A DNA stretch of 62,603 nt from Streptomyces sp. 7-21 (GTDB lineage Bacteria; Actinomycetota; Actinomycetes; Streptomycetales; Streptomycetaceae): NCBI RefSeq assembly GCF_016741785.1, contig NZ_JAERRL010000021.1:1-62603 (forward strand), read 5' to 3'. The position numbers were made by a program, and so were the translations under genes. The notes beneath the pieces were generated by a model. That model ran no database searches, was not told where the DNA came from, and worked only from the letters and a program-made list of their open reading frames with translations. Positions 45,870-54,934 of this stretch are shown here, one piece after another (the first letter of the stretch is position 1; each line of letters opens with the position of its first letter).

Positions 45870-47287
45870 CGCTCCCCACGGAGACTGCCCACCCCGAGCT
45901 GGAAGGGCTGGGCAACTACGAGTACGGCTGGGCCGACCCGGACGCGGCCGGTGCCGCCGCCAGGCGTGGCCTGTCCGAGGAGGTCGTCCGCGACATCTCG
46001 GCCAAGAAGTCCGAGCCGGACTGGATGCTGAAGCTGCGCCTGAAGGGGCTGAAGCTCTTCGAGAAGAAGCCGCTGCCCACGTGGGGTTCGGACCTCAGCG
46101 GGATCGACTTCGACAACATCAAGTACTTCGTGCGGTCCACCGAGAAGCAGGCCCAGACCTGGGATGACCTGCCGGAGGACATCAGGAACACGTACGACAA
46201 GCTGGGCATCCCGGAGGCCGAGAAGCAGCGGCTGGTCGCTGGCGTTGCCGCGCAGTACGAGTCCGAGGTCGTCTACCACAAGATCCGCGAGGACCTGGAG
46301 TCCCAGGGCGTCATCTTTGTGGACACGGACACCGGCCTGCGGGAGTACCCGGAGCTGTTCCAGGAGTACTTCGGCACCGTGATCCCGGCCGGGGACAACA
46401 AGTTCGCCGCGCTGAACACGGCGGTCTGGTCCGGCGGCTCGTTCATCTACGTGCCCAAGGGCGTCCACGTGGAGATCCCGCTCCAGGCCTACTTCCGCAT
46501 CAACACGGAGAACATGGGCCAGTTCGAGCGGACCCTGATCATCGTGGACGAGGGCGCGTACGTGCACTACGTCGAGGGCTGCACCGCGCCGATCTACAAG
46601 TCGGACTCGCTGCACTCGGCCGTCGTCGAGATCATCGTCAAGAAGAACGCCCGCTGCCGCTACACGACCATCCAGAACTGGTCGAACAACGTCTACAACC
46701 TGGTGACCAAGCGCGCCGTGGCCTACGAGGGCGCCACCATGGAGTGGATCGACGGCAACATCGGCTCCAAGGTGACGATGAAGTACCCGGCCGTCTACCT
46801 GATGGGCGAGCACGCCAAGGGCGAGACGCTGTCCATCGCCTTCGCGGGCGAGGGCCAGCACCAGGACGCCGGCGCCAAGATGGTCCACATGGCGCCGCGG
46901 ACCTCGTCCAACATCGTCTCCAAGTCCGTGGCCAGGTCCGGCGGCCGCACCTCCTACCGGGGCCTCATCGAGATCGGCGAGGGCGCGGAGGGCTCGAAGT
47001 CCAACGTGCTGTGCGACGCGCTGCTCGTGGACACCGTCTCGCGCTCCGACACCTACCCGTACGTCGACGTCCGCGAGGACGATGTGACGATGGGCCACGA
47101 GGCGACGGTCTCGAAGGTCAGCGACGACCAGCTCTTCTACCTGATGAGCCGCGGCCTGTCCGAGGACGAGGCCATGGCGATGATCGTCCGCGGTTTCGTC
47201 GAGCCCATCGCCAAGGAGCTGCCGATGGAGTACGCCCTTGAGCTGAACCGCCTCATTGAGCTCCAGATGGAGGGCGCCGTCGGCTGA
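45866..47287 (+). CDS. sufB: Fe-S cluster assembly scaffold SufB
   Basis: The 473-residue scaffold subunit shows the SufB core: FGTVIPAGDNKFAALNTAVWSGGSFIYVPKGV, YVHYVEGCTAPIY with the conserved Cys, KNARCRYTTIQNWSNNVYNLVTKR and GEGQHQDAGAKM. It forms the SufBCD complex on which clusters are built, in the cytoplasm. There is no intein, unlike some mycobacterial SufB. Confidence 0.97.
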   Translation: MTLPTETAHPELEGLGNYEYGWADPDAAGAAARRGLSEEVVRDISAKKSEPDWMLKLRLKGLKLFEKKPLPTWGSDLSGIDFDNIKYFVRSTEKQAQTWDDLPEDIRNTYDKLGIPEAEKQRLVAGVAAQYESEVVYHKIREDLESQGVIFVDTDTGLREYPELFQEYFGTVIPAGDNKFAALNTAVWSGGSFIYVPKGVHVEIPLQAYFRINTENMGQFERTLIIVDEGAYVHYVEGCTAPIYKSDSLHSAVVEIIVKKNARCRYTTIQNWSNNVYNLVTKRAVAYEGATMEWIDGNIGSKVTMKYPAVYLMGEHAKGETLSIAFAGEGQHQDAGAKMVHMAPRTSSNIVSKSVARSGGRTSYRGLIEIGEGAEGSKSNVLCDALLVDTVSRSDTYPYVDVREDDVTMGHEATVSKVSDDQLFYLMSRGLSEDEAMAMIVRGFVEPIAKELPMEYALELNRLIELQMEGAVG

Positions 47288-47347
47288 CCCGGCGCCCTCC
47301 CCACGAACCGATCAAGCCCGAGCAAGAGAGTGAGCACGACGAGACCC

Positions 47348-48529
47348 ATGGCTGAGGCACAGAGCATGCCGGCCGGCTCATCCGCGGGCGGCGCGGTCGC
47401 CGTGGCCGCCGAGTCCACCGTCGCGACGCGGATGAGCGCGCCGCCGTCCTTCGATGTGGCGGACTTCCCCGTGCCCCACGGCCGCGAGGAGGAGTGGCGC
47501 TTCACCCCGCTGGAACGGCTGCGGGGACTGCACGACGGCTCCGCCGCCGCCTCCGGCGCCCTGAAGGTCGAGTTCTCCGCGCCCGAGGGCGTCACCATGG
47601 AGACCGTCGGCCGCGACGATCCCCGCATCGGCCGGGCGGGGAAGCCCGTCGACCGCATCGCCGCGCAGGCGTTCACCTCGTTCGAGAAGGCCACGGTCGT
47701 CACCGTGCCGAAGAACGCCGTCCTCACCGAGCCCGTGCGGTTCAGTCTGCACGGCGAGGGCAGCGTCACCTACGGCCACACCGTCTTCTCCATCGGGGAC
47801 TTCGCTGAGGCCGTCCTCGTGCTCGACCACACCGGCGACGCCGTGCGCGCCGCCAACGTCGAGTTCCAGGTCGGCGACGGCGCCAAGCTGACCGTCGTGT
47901 CCGTGCAGGACTGGGACAACACCGCCGTCCACTGCTCCCAGCACAACGCGCTGGTGGGCCGGGACGCCACGTTCAAGTCGGTCGTCGTCACCTTCGGCGG
48001 CGACGTCGTCCGCCTCCACCCCCGCGTCAGCTACACCGGGCCGGGCGGCGAGGCGGAGCTGTACGGCCTGTACTTCACGGACAACGGCCAGCACCACGAG
48101 CACCGGCTGTTCGTGGACCACGCGACGCCCAACTGCCGGAGCAACGTGGCCTACAAGGGCGCGCTCCAGGGCGAGTCGGCGCACGCGGTGTGGATCGGCG
48201 ATGTGCTGATCCGGTCGGCCGCCACCGGTACCGACACCTACGAGCTGAACCGCAACCTGGTCCTCACCGACGGCGCGCGGGTGGACTCGGTCCCCAACCT
48301 GGAGATCGAGACCGGCGAGATCGCCGGCGCCGGGCACGCCTCGGCCACCGGCCGCTTCGAGGACGAGCAGCTGTTCTACCTGATGTCGCGCGGTGTTCCC
48401 GCCGAGGAGGCCCGCCGCCTGGTGGTGCGGGGCTTCTTCGCCGAGCTGGTCCAGCAGATCGGCGTGCCGGACGTCGAGGAGCGGCTGCTGGCGAAGCTCG
48501 ACGCCGAACTGGAGGCGTCCATCGCATGA
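47348..48529 (+). CDS. sufD: Fe-S cluster assembly protein SufD
   Basis: The 393-residue SufB paralogue pairs with SufB and SufC. PHGREEEWRFTPLERLRGL, HHEHRLFVDHATPNCRSNVAYKGAL with the functional His, and DEQLFYLMSRGVPAEEARRLVVRGFF are typical. The ATG at 47348 (MAEAQ) matches streptomycete SufD; a GTG at 47330 is in frame but sits on its own purine tract. The end overlaps the Rieske gene by four bases. Confidence 0.94.
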   Translation: MAEAQSMPAGSSAGGAVAVAAESTVATRMSAPPSFDVADFPVPHGREEEWRFTPLERLRGLHDGSAAASGALKVEFSAPEGVTMETVGRDDPRIGRAGKPVDRIAAQAFTSFEKATVVTVPKNAVLTEPVRFSLHGEGSVTYGHTVFSIGDFAEAVLVLDHTGDAVRAANVEFQVGDGAKLTVVSVQDWDNTAVHCSQHNALVGRDATFKSVVVTFGGDVVRLHPRVSYTGPGGEAELYGLYFTDNGQHHEHRLFVDHATPNCRSNVAYKGALQGESAHAVWIGDVLIRSAATGTDTYELNRNLVLTDGARVDSVPNLEIETGEIAGAGHASATGRFEDEQLFYLMSRGVPAEEARRLVVRGFFAELVQQIGVPDVEERLLAKLDAELEASIA

Positions 48530-48867
48530 CCGGATCCGCGTCGTTCCAGCAGGTCTGCACCCTCGGCGAGCTGGAGGAGGACACGCCCAAGCGCGTCGAG
48601 GTGGACGGCACCCCGGTGGCCGTCGTCCGTACCGAGGGCGAGGTCTACGCGGTCAGCGACACCTGCTCGCACGCGAACGTCTCGCTCTCCGAGGGCGAGG
48701 TGGAGGACTGCCAGATCGAGTGCTGGCTCCACGGCTCCACCTTCGACCTGCGCACGGGCAAGCCCTCGGGCCTGCCCGCCACACGCCCCATCCCCGTCTA
48801 CCCCGTCAAGATCGAAGGAGACGGTCCCGGCGCGGCCGTGCTCGTCTCCGTCACTCAGGAGTCCTGA
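48526..48867 (+). CDS. Rieske-type ferredoxin of the suf operon
   Basis: The 113-residue protein has the Rieske ligand pairs C-x-H in TCSHANVSL and C-x-x-H in CQIECWLHGSTFD, with DLRTGKPSGLPATRP after them. Databases usually name it a phenylpropionate/cinnamate dioxygenase ferredoxin subunit, but its position between sufD and sufC suggests a role in electron supply or cluster transfer for Suf. Both neighbours are within eight bases. Confidence 0.9.
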   Translation: MTGSASFQQVCTLGELEEDTPKRVEVDGTPVAVVRTEGEVYAVSDTCSHANVSLSEGEVEDCQIECWLHGSTFDLRTGKPSGLPATRPIPVYPVKIEGDGPGAAVLVSVTQES

Positions 48868-48874
48868 AGGCACC

Positions 48875-49639
48875 ATGGCAACGCTTGAGATCCACGACCT
48901 GCACGTCTCCGTCGAGGGCGAGTCCGGCCCCACCGAGATCCTGCGTGGGGTCGACCTGACCGTGAAGCAGGGCGAGACGCACGCCATCATGGGCCCGAAC
49001 GGCTCCGGCAAGTCAACCCTGGCTTACTCGCTGGCCGGGCACCCCAAGTACACCGTCACCGGCGGCACCGTCACGCTCGACGGCGAGGACGTCCTCGAGA
49101 TGAGCGTCGACGAGCGCGCCCGCGCCGGCGTCTTCCTCGCCATGCAGTACCCGGTCGAGGTGCCCGGCGTCTCCGTCTCCAACTTCCTGCGCACCTCCGC
49201 GACCGCCGTCCGCGGTGAGGCGCCCAAGCTGCGCACCTGGGTGAAGGAGGTCAAGGAGGCCATGGAGCGCCTCGACATGGACCCGTCCTTCGCCGAGCGC
49301 AACGTCAACGAGGGCTTCTCCGGTGGTGAGAAGAAGCGCCACGAGATCCTCCAGCTGGAGCTGCTGAAGCCGAAGATCGCCATCCTGGACGAGACCGACT
49401 CCGGGCTGGACATCGACGCGCTGCGCATCGTCTCCGAGGGCGTCAACCGCGTCCGCGCCGCGGGCGAGGCGGGCACCCTGCTGATCACCCACTACACCCG
49501 CATCCTGCGGTACATCACCCCGGACTACGTCCACGTCTTCGCGGGCGGCCGCATCGTCGAGTCCGGCGGTGCCGAGCTGGCCGACAAGCTGGAGGCCGAG
49601 GGCTACGAGCAGTACACCAAGGGGGGCGCCACGTCATGA
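48875..49639 (+). CDS. sufC: Fe-S cluster assembly ATPase SufC
   Basis: The 254-residue ABC-type ATPase has Walker A GPNGSGKSTL, the SufC-specific signature FSGGEKKRHEILQL, Walker B AILDETDSGLDIDAL and ITHYTRIL. It energises the SufBCD scaffold and is soluble. The stop overlaps the sufS start. Confidence 0.96.
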   Translation: MATLEIHDLHVSVEGESGPTEILRGVDLTVKQGETHAIMGPNGSGKSTLAYSLAGHPKYTVTGGTVTLDGEDVLEMSVDERARAGVFLAMQYPVEVPGVSVSNFLRTSATAVRGEAPKLRTWVKEVKEAMERLDMDPSFAERNVNEGFSGGEKKRHEILQLELLKPKIAILDETDSGLDIDALRIVSEGVNRVRAAGEAGTLLITHYTRILRYITPDYVHVFAGGRIVESGGAELADKLEAEGYEQYTKGGATS

Positions 49640-50904
49640 CCTCTGCCGCCGCGGCGCCTCACAGTCCGCTGGACGCCGAGGCGATCCGCAAGGACTTCCC
49701 GGTCCTCGACCGCACTGTGCACGAAGGGAAGAAGCTGGTCTACCTGGACAACGCGGCCAGCTCCCAGAAGCCGCGGCAGGTGCTCGACGCGCTGAGCGAC
49801 TACTACGAGCGCCACCACGCGAACGTCCACCGCGGGGTTCACGTGCTGGCGGAGGAAGCCACGGCGCTGTACGAGGGCGCCCGCGACAAGGTCGCGGCGT
49901 TCATCAACGCGCCCAGCCGCGACGAGGTGGTCTTCACCAAGAACGCCTCGGAGTCGCTCAACCTGGTGGCCAACATGCTCGGCTGGGCCGACGAGCCCTA
50001 CCGGGTGGACGACTCGACCGAGATCGTCATCACGGAGATGGAGCACCACTCCAACATCGTGCCGTGGCAGTTCCTGGCGCAGCGGACCGGCGCGAAGCTG
50101 AAGTGGTTCGGCCTGACGGACGAAGGCCGCCTGGACCTGTCGAACCTCGACGAGGTCATCACGGAGCGGACCAAGGTCGTCTCGTTTGTGCTGGTCTCCA
50201 ACGTCCTGGGCACGCACAACCCGGTCGAGCAGATCGTGCGGCGCGCCCAGCAGGTGGGCGCGCTGGTCGTCATCGACGCCTCGCAGGCCGCCCCGCACAT
50301 GCCGCTGGACGTGCAGGCGCTGCAGGCGGACTTCGTCGCGTTCACCGGCCACAAGATGTGCGGCCCGACCGGCATCGGCGTGCTGTGGGGGCGGCAGGAG
50401 CTGCTGGAGGACCTGCCGCCCTTCCTCGGCGGCGGCGAGATGATCGAGACGGTCACGATGCACTCCTCGACGTACGCGCCGGCGCCGCACAAGTTCGAGG
50501 CGGGGACGCCCCCGATCGCGCAGGCGGTCGGGCTCGGCGCGGCCGTGGACTACCTCAGCTCGATCGGCATGGAGCGCGTCGCCGCGCACGAGCGGGCCAT
50601 GACCGAGTACGCGCTGCGGCGGCTGGCCGAGGTGCCGGGCCTGCGGATCATCGGGCCGGCCTCGGCTGAGGACCGCGGTGCGACGATCTCCTTCACGCTG
50701 GGCGACATCCACCCGCACGATGTCGGTCAGGTCCTCGACGAGCAGGGCATCGCCGTGCGGGTGGGGCACCACTGCGCGCGGCCGGTGTGCCTGCGGTACG
50801 GAATTCCCGCGACGACGAGGGCGTCGTTCTACCTGTACTCCACTCCGGCCGAGGTGGACGCGCTGGCGGAGGGCCTGGAGTACGTACGGAACTTCTTCGG
50901 CTGA
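49636..50904 (+). CDS. sufS: Cysteine desulphurase SufS
   Basis: The 422-residue PLP enzyme (class V aminotransferase fold) has YLDNAASSQKP, the PLP lysine in AFTGHKMCGPTGIG and the persulphide Cys in HHCARPVCLRYG. It takes sulphur from L-cysteine and passes it to SufU. It is type II, with a shortened catalytic loop. Confidence 0.95.
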   Translation: MTSAAAAPHSPLDAEAIRKDFPVLDRTVHEGKKLVYLDNAASSQKPRQVLDALSDYYERHHANVHRGVHVLAEEATALYEGARDKVAAFINAPSRDEVVFTKNASESLNLVANMLGWADEPYRVDDSTEIVITEMEHHSNIVPWQFLAQRTGAKLKWFGLTDEGRLDLSNLDEVITERTKVVSFVLVSNVLGTHNPVEQIVRRAQQVGALVVIDASQAAPHMPLDVQALQADFVAFTGHKMCGPTGIGVLWGRQELLEDLPPFLGGGEMIETVTMHSSTYAPAPHKFEAGTPPIAQAVGLGAAVDYLSSIGMERVAAHERAMTEYALRRLAEVPGLRIIGPASAEDRGATISFTLGDIHPHDVGQVLDEQGIAVRVGHHCARPVCLRYGIPATTRASFYLYSTPAEVDALAEGLEYVRNFFG

Positions 50905-50921
50905 AGGGGCGGTCCAGCGAC

Positions 50922-51386
50922 GTGCAGCTAGAGACCATGTACCAGGACGTGATCCTGGACCACTACAAGAACCCGCACGGGCGTGGCTTGCGCGAGGGTG
51001 ACGCCGAGGTGCACCACGTCAATCCGACGTGCGGTGACGAGATCACGCTGCGCGTGCGGTACGACGGGGAGACCATCGCCGACATCAGCTACGAGACGCA
51101 GGGCTGCTCCATCAGCCAGGCCGCCGCCTCGGTGCTGAACGAACTGCTCGTGGGCAAGGATCTCGCCGAAGCGCGCAAGATCCAGGAGACGTTCCTGGAG
51201 CTGATGCAGTCCAAGGGGCAGCTCACTCCGGACGACGCCATGGAGGAGGTGCTGCAGGACGCGGTGGCCTTCGCCGGCGTGTCGAAGTACCCGGCGCGTG
51301 TGAAGTGTGCCCTGCTGAGCTGGATGGCATGGAAGGACGCCACCGCCCAGGCTCTGGGCGGCGCTGCCCGGAAGGAGGCGCTGTGA
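50922..51386 (+). CDS. sufU: Fe-S cluster assembly sulphur acceptor SufU
   Basis: The 154-residue zinc-dependent sulphurtransferase begins MQLETMYQDVILDHYKNPHGRG. It has three conserved Cys: NPTCGDE, GCSISQA and VKCALLSW. The 18-20-residue insertion between the last two separates SufU from IscU. It accepts persulphide from SufS. The GTG at 50922 was chosen; the stop overlaps the next start. Confidence 0.94.
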   Translation: MQLETMYQDVILDHYKNPHGRGLREGDAEVHHVNPTCGDEITLRVRYDGETIADISYETQGCSISQAAASVLNELLVGKDLAEARKIQETFLELMQSKGQLTPDDAMEEVLQDAVAFAGVSKYPARVKCALLSWMAWKDATAQALGGAARKEAL

Positions 51387-51715
51387 GCGAGACCACGACC
51401 ACCACGCCCGCCAGCGAGGAGGAGATCCGGGAGGCGATGATGGACGTCGTCGACCCGGAGCTGGGCATCGACGTCGTGAACCTCGGGCTGATCTACGGCA
51501 TCCACGTGGACGAGGACAACGTCGCCACGCTGGACATGACGCTGACGTCGGCGGCCTGTCCGCTGACGGACGTCATCGAGGACCAGGCCAGGACGGCGAC
51601 CGAGGGCCTGGTGAAGGACCTGCGGATCAACTGGGTCTGGATGCCGCCGTGGGGTCCCGACAAGATCACTGACGAGGGGCGCGAGCAGCTGCGGGCGCTC
51701 GGCTTCAACGTCTGA
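51383..51715 (+). CDS. Metal-sulphur cluster assembly factor (SufT/DUF59)
   Basis: The 110-residue MIP18/DUF59 protein has EAMMDVVDPELGIDVVNLGLIYGI and TLTSAACPLTDVI with its conserved Cys. Such proteins help deliver Fe-S clusters to targets. It is the last gene of the suf operon, starts at a GTG with GAAGGAGG upstream and is followed by a large hairpin. Confidence 0.92.
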   Translation: MSETTTTTPASEEEIREAMMDVVDPELGIDVVNLGLIYGIHVDEDNVATLDMTLTSAACPLTDVIEDQARTATEGLVKDLRINWVWMPPWGPDKITDEGREQLRALGFNV

Positions 51716-51735
51716 CCCACATCCGGCCGGCGCGC

Positions 51736-51780
51736 GGCGGTGCCCCGGTCCCTGTGCCGCACGGGGATCGGGGCACCGCC
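51736..51780 (+). terminator. Terminator hairpin of the suf operon
   Basis: Perfect arms GGCGGTGCCCCG (51736-51747) and CGGGGCACCGCC (51769-51780) are continued inward by about nine more pairs, counting G-T wobbles. The stem is some 21 bp with a three-base loop. It lies 21 bases after the stop and also faces the small zinc protein gene. Confidence 0.8.
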
Positions 51781-51810
51781 GTGTCGTTGCGGGGGTTCCG
51801 CGGCGCGGGG

Positions 51811-52047
51811 TCAGGCGTGGTCGACGAGCGCGGCGTGGCCCTGGGCGCGGGCGCAGTGGCCGCAGCAGTAGAAGCGGCCCTGCTCCGTCTCCATGCCGTG
51901 CCCGAGGATGCGGCAGCCGCAGTTCTCGCAGACGGGTGCCATCTTCTGGGCCGCGCATTCGAGGCTGTCGAAGACGTGCACGCTGCCGGCGGCGTGCACC
52001 TCGAACGACATCCGGTAGTCGTTGCCGCAGACCTCGCACTGTGCCAT
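51811..52047 (-). CDS. Small Cys-rich zinc-ribbon / metallothionein-like protein
   Basis: The 78-residue protein has nine Cys in CEVCGN, LECAAQ, VCENCGCR and YCCGHCAR, with several His. This is consistent with two small zinc ribbons. It converges on the suf operon terminator. The family is widespread in actinobacteria but I cannot assign a function; a zinc store or a metal-responsive adaptor are possibilities. Confidence 0.75.
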   Translation of the reverse strand: MAQCEVCGNDYRMSFEVHAAGSVHVFDSLECAAQKMAPVCENCGCRILGHGMETEQGRFYCCGHCARAQGHAALVDHA

Positions 52048-52153
52048 CGCTTCTCACTCCCTGAGCTGGGCTGCCGTCCAACGCCGCAAGGATGCGGGAC
52101 CGCGGCGGGAGGCCACTCGTCGGCGCGCGGGCGGGTCACTCCGCCAGCGCCGT

Positions 52154-52175
52154 GTTATGGACGGTAGTCCATAAC
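52154..52175. promoter_or_regulatory. Perfect 22-bp operator upstream of the SMR/TetR operon
   Basis: GTTATGGAC and GTCCATAAC flank a four-base GGTA centre. The site ends 20 bases before the SMR start codon. A perfect palindrome directly before a self-contained efflux-TetR pair is most likely the TetR operator. Confidence 0.75.
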
Positions 52176-52194
52176 GTTGTGTACGCTCGTCCAC

Positions 52195-52515
52195 ATGGCC
52201 AATCTGACCCTCGCCGCCGCGATACTCGCCGAGATCGGCGGCACCACGTGCATGAAGTACAGCGACGGGTTCAGCAGGCTGTGGCCCTCGCTGGGCACCG
52301 TCGCCGGCTACCTGATCGCCTTCGCGATGCTGGCGCGGACGCTGAAGGACATGGAGGTCGGTACGGCCTACGCCATCTGGTCCGGGGCCGGCACGGCGCT
52401 CATCGCCGCCCTGGGCATGGCGGTCATGGGGGAGACCGCCTCCGCCGCGAAGATCCTGGGCGTGCTGCTCGTCATCGCCGGCGTCGTCGTCCTCAACCTC
52501 AGCGGTGCCCACTGA
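52195..52515 (+). CDS. Small multidrug resistance (SMR) efflux protein
   Basis: The 106-residue protein has four hydrophobic helices and the EmrE-type features AAILAEIGGTTCMKYSDGFSR (with the essential membrane Glu), the LWPSLGTV segment and TAYAIWSGAGTALIA. It works as a dimer that exchanges protons for cationic drugs. The stop overlaps the TetR start by one base (TGATG). A short leader with the palindromic operator precedes it. Confidence 0.92.
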   Translation: MANLTLAAAILAEIGGTTCMKYSDGFSRLWPSLGTVAGYLIAFAMLARTLKDMEVGTAYAIWSGAGTALIAALGMAVMGETASAAKILGVLLVIAGVVVLNLSGAH

Positions 52516-53102
52516 TGGCCGGCCGCACCCGCCGCTACGACCCCGACCGCCGCGAGCGGCTCACCGAGGCGGCCGTGCGCGTCGTCGCCGAGCGCGGCGT
52601 CGCCGGCCTCACCCACCGGGCCGTCGCCGCCGAGGCCGGCGTGCCGCTGGGCTCGACGACCTACCACTTCTCCGGGCGCGACGAGCTGCTGGTCGCCGCG
52701 CTGGAGCGGGTCACCGGCCGGTGGCGGGAGCGCCTGGAGCGCTGGCTGGACGGCATGGACCCGGCCCGCCCGCCGGCCGAAGAGCTGGCGCGCTTCGTCG
52801 GTGAGTGCGTCGGCCCCGGCCGCGAGCGGACCCAGCTGGAGTACGAGCTGTACGTCGCCGCCCTCCGTCATCCGGCGGTGCGCCCGGTGGCCGCCCGCTG
52901 GTACGCCGAGACGGCGGAGCTGATCCGCCGCCGCCTTTCCGACGAGGCCACCGCCCGCGCCGTCGTCGCCCTCGCCGACGGGCTCACGCTCCAGCTGCTG
53001 GTGACCGGCGCGCCCTTCGACGCGGAGCAGGTCAGCGCCGCTTTCGCGCGGGTGCTGCCCGGCGGGGGAGCCAGTTCGCACGGCGGCGGCCGGACGGGTT
53101 AG
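52515..53102 (+). CDS. TetR family transcriptional regulator
   Basis: The 195-residue protein has an N-terminal TetR HTH (LTEAAVRVVAERGVAGLTHRAVAAEAGVPLGSTTYHF) and a helical ligand domain. The tail is Gly/Ser-rich. It is translationally coupled to the SMR gene and presumably represses it through the perfect palindrome upstream. Confidence 0.9.
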   Translation: MAGRTRRYDPDRRERLTEAAVRVVAERGVAGLTHRAVAAEAGVPLGSTTYHFSGRDELLVAALERVTGRWRERLERWLDGMDPARPPAEELARFVGECVGPGRERTQLEYELYVAALRHPAVRPVAARWYAETAELIRRRLSDEATARAVVALADGLTLQLLVTGAPFDAEQVSAAFARVLPGGGASSHGGGRTG

Positions 53103-53112
53103 CGTCTGGGGC

Positions 53113-54102
53113 ATGACCGACGCACCCACCACCTCGCACTCCGGCGCGGTCGCCGCCGGGCTGGCCACCGTGACCGACGACGGGACCGTGCTCGACACCT
53201 GGTACCCGGCCCCGGAACTCACCGAGGACCCGGGCCCGGCGGGCACCGAGCGGCTGTCCCCGGAGCGCGCCGCCGAGCTGCTCGGACCGGACGCCTCCCG
53301 CGCGCTGGGGCCCGATCCCCGCCGCGGCGTCGAGGTCGTGGCGGTCCGCACGGTCATCGCGTCGCTGGACGACAAGCCCCAGGACGCCCACGACGTCTAC
53401 CTGCGGCTTCACCTGCTCAGCCACCGTCTCGTCCGCCCGCACGGGCTCAACCTGGAGGGCGTTTTCGGCCTGCTGGCGAACGTCGCCTGGACGAGCCTGG
53501 GCCCGGTCACGCCGGAGAACGTCGGGCGGGCCCGGCTGGCTGCGCGCGCCGAGGGCCTCCCGTTCGCGGTGACGAGCGTGGACAAGTTCCCCCGCATGAC
53601 CGACTACGTGGTCCCCTCCGGGGTGCGGATCGCCGACGCCGACCGCGTGCGGCTCGGCGCCCACCTGGCGACCGGCACCACCGTGATGCACGAGGGCTTC
53701 TGCAACTACAACGCGGGCACCCTCGGCATCTCGATGGTCGAGGGCCGCATCAGCGCGGGCGTCGTCGTCGGCGACGGCTCGGACATCGGGGGCGGCGCCT
53801 CCATCATGGGCACGCTCTCCGGCGGCGGGAAGGAAACCATCTCCATCGGGGAGCGCTGCCTGCTGGGCGCCCAGGCCGGCATCGGCATCTCGCTCGGCGA
53901 CGACTGCGTCGTCGAGGCCGGGCTCTACGTCACGGCGGGCACCCGGGTCACGCTGCCCGACGGCAAGGTCGTCAAGGCCCTGGAGCTGTCCGGCGCCGAC
54001 AACCTGCTGTACCGCCGCAACTCCACCACGGGCGTGGTCGAGGCGCTGCCCCGCACCGGCTCCTGGGGCGGGCTCAACGCCGAGCTGCACAGCCACAACT
54101 GA
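53113..54102 (+). CDS. dapD: 2,3,4,5-tetrahydropyridine-2,6-dicarboxylate N-succinyltransferase
   Basis: The 329-residue enzyme of the succinylase branch of lysine/meso-diaminopimelate synthesis has an N-terminal alpha/beta domain and a left-handed beta-helix of hexapeptide repeats (about residues 175-290). VMHEGFCNYNAGTLG and MVEGRISAGVVVGDGSDIGGGASIMG are characteristic of actinobacterial DapD. It transfers succinyl from succinyl-CoA. It begins 11 bases after the TetR gene and 16 before the EI24 gene. Confidence 0.95.
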   Translation: MTDAPTTSHSGAVAAGLATVTDDGTVLDTWYPAPELTEDPGPAGTERLSPERAAELLGPDASRALGPDPRRGVEVVAVRTVIASLDDKPQDAHDVYLRLHLLSHRLVRPHGLNLEGVFGLLANVAWTSLGPVTPENVGRARLAARAEGLPFAVTSVDKFPRMTDYVVPSGVRIADADRVRLGAHLATGTTVMHEGFCNYNAGTLGISMVEGRISAGVVVGDGSDIGGGASIMGTLSGGGKETISIGERCLLGAQAGIGISLGDDCVVEAGLYVTAGTRVTLPDGKVVKALELSGADNLLYRRNSTTGVVEALPRTGSWGGLNAELHSHN

Positions 54103-54117
54103 GAGGACGCCGCGCCC

Positions 54118-54909
54118 GTGCACGGCATAGCGACCGGGCTCGCCCTCCTGGGACGCGGACAGCTGTGGGTCCTGCGCAGACGGCGCTGGCTGGGGTTCGG
54201 GCTGCTCCCCGCGCTGATCACGCTCGTGATCTACGCGGGGGCGCTCGTCGCCCTGCTGCTCAACGCCGGTGACCTCGCCGCCTGGGCGACGCCGTTCGCC
54301 GACAACTGGGACGAGACCTGGCGCACGCTGCTGCGCACCGTGGTTGCCCTCGCCCTGACCGGCGGCGGCCTGGCACTGGCGGCGGTCACGTTCACCGCGG
54401 TCACGCTGCTGATCGGCGACCCCTTCTACGAAACGCTCTCCGAGCGCGTCGACGACTCCGAAGGGGGCGTGCCGGGCGGCCCGCCGCAGCTGCCGCTGTG
54501 GCGGCAGCTATGGCACTCCCTGCGCGACAGCTGCTCCCTGCTGCTGCGGATGGCGCTGGTGACGGTGCCGCTGTTCGTGCTCGGCTTCGTGCCGGTGCTC
54601 GGCCAGACCGTCATCCCGGTGCTGGGAGCCGCCGTCTCCGGGTTCTTCCTGGCGGCCGAGCTGACGTCGTTCGCCATGGAACGACGGGGCGTTGCCGTGC
54701 GGGAACGGCTGCGGCTGCTGCGCCGCCACCTCGGGGCCGCCCTCGGCTTCGGCGTGCCGCTGGTGCTGCTGTTCATGCTGCCGCTGGGAGCCGTGGTGCT
54801 GATGCCGGGGGCGGTCGCCGGCGCCACGATGCTCGCCCGGCACCTGACGGACCACGCGAGCACCGGCCGCGACGCCGCGCCTCCGCAGGCGCCGGCCGCC
54901 GCCCCGTAG
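54118..54909 (+). CDS. EI24 domain-containing (CysZ-like) membrane protein
   Basis: The 263-residue protein has about five hydrophobic segments and the EI24/CysZ-type element FTAVTLLIGDPFYETLSERVDD, with a C-terminal LGAAVSGFFLAAELTSFAMERRG block. CysZ relatives carry sulphate, but for actinobacterial members the substrate is not established. The start is the GTG at 54118. It is next to dapD, an arrangement common in Streptomyces. Confidence 0.8.
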   Translation: MHGIATGLALLGRGQLWVLRRRRWLGFGLLPALITLVIYAGALVALLLNAGDLAAWATPFADNWDETWRTLLRTVVALALTGGGLALAAVTFTAVTLLIGDPFYETLSERVDDSEGGVPGGPPQLPLWRQLWHSLRDSCSLLLRMALVTVPLFVLGFVPVLGQTVIPVLGAAVSGFFLAAELTSFAMERRGVAVRERLRLLRRHLGAALGFGVPLVLLFMLPLGAVVLMPGAVAGATMLARHLTDHASTGRDAAPPQAPAAAP

Positions 54910-54934
54910 CCGGGAGCCTGCCCGGCGTGCTACG
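54905..54934. terminator. Interrupted hairpin spanning two convergent stops
   Basis: CGTAGC/GCTACG and CGGG/CCCG pair around a short loop with a CGT bulge. The structure covers the stops of the EI24 gene and of the facing DapA-like gene. Confidence 0.4.
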
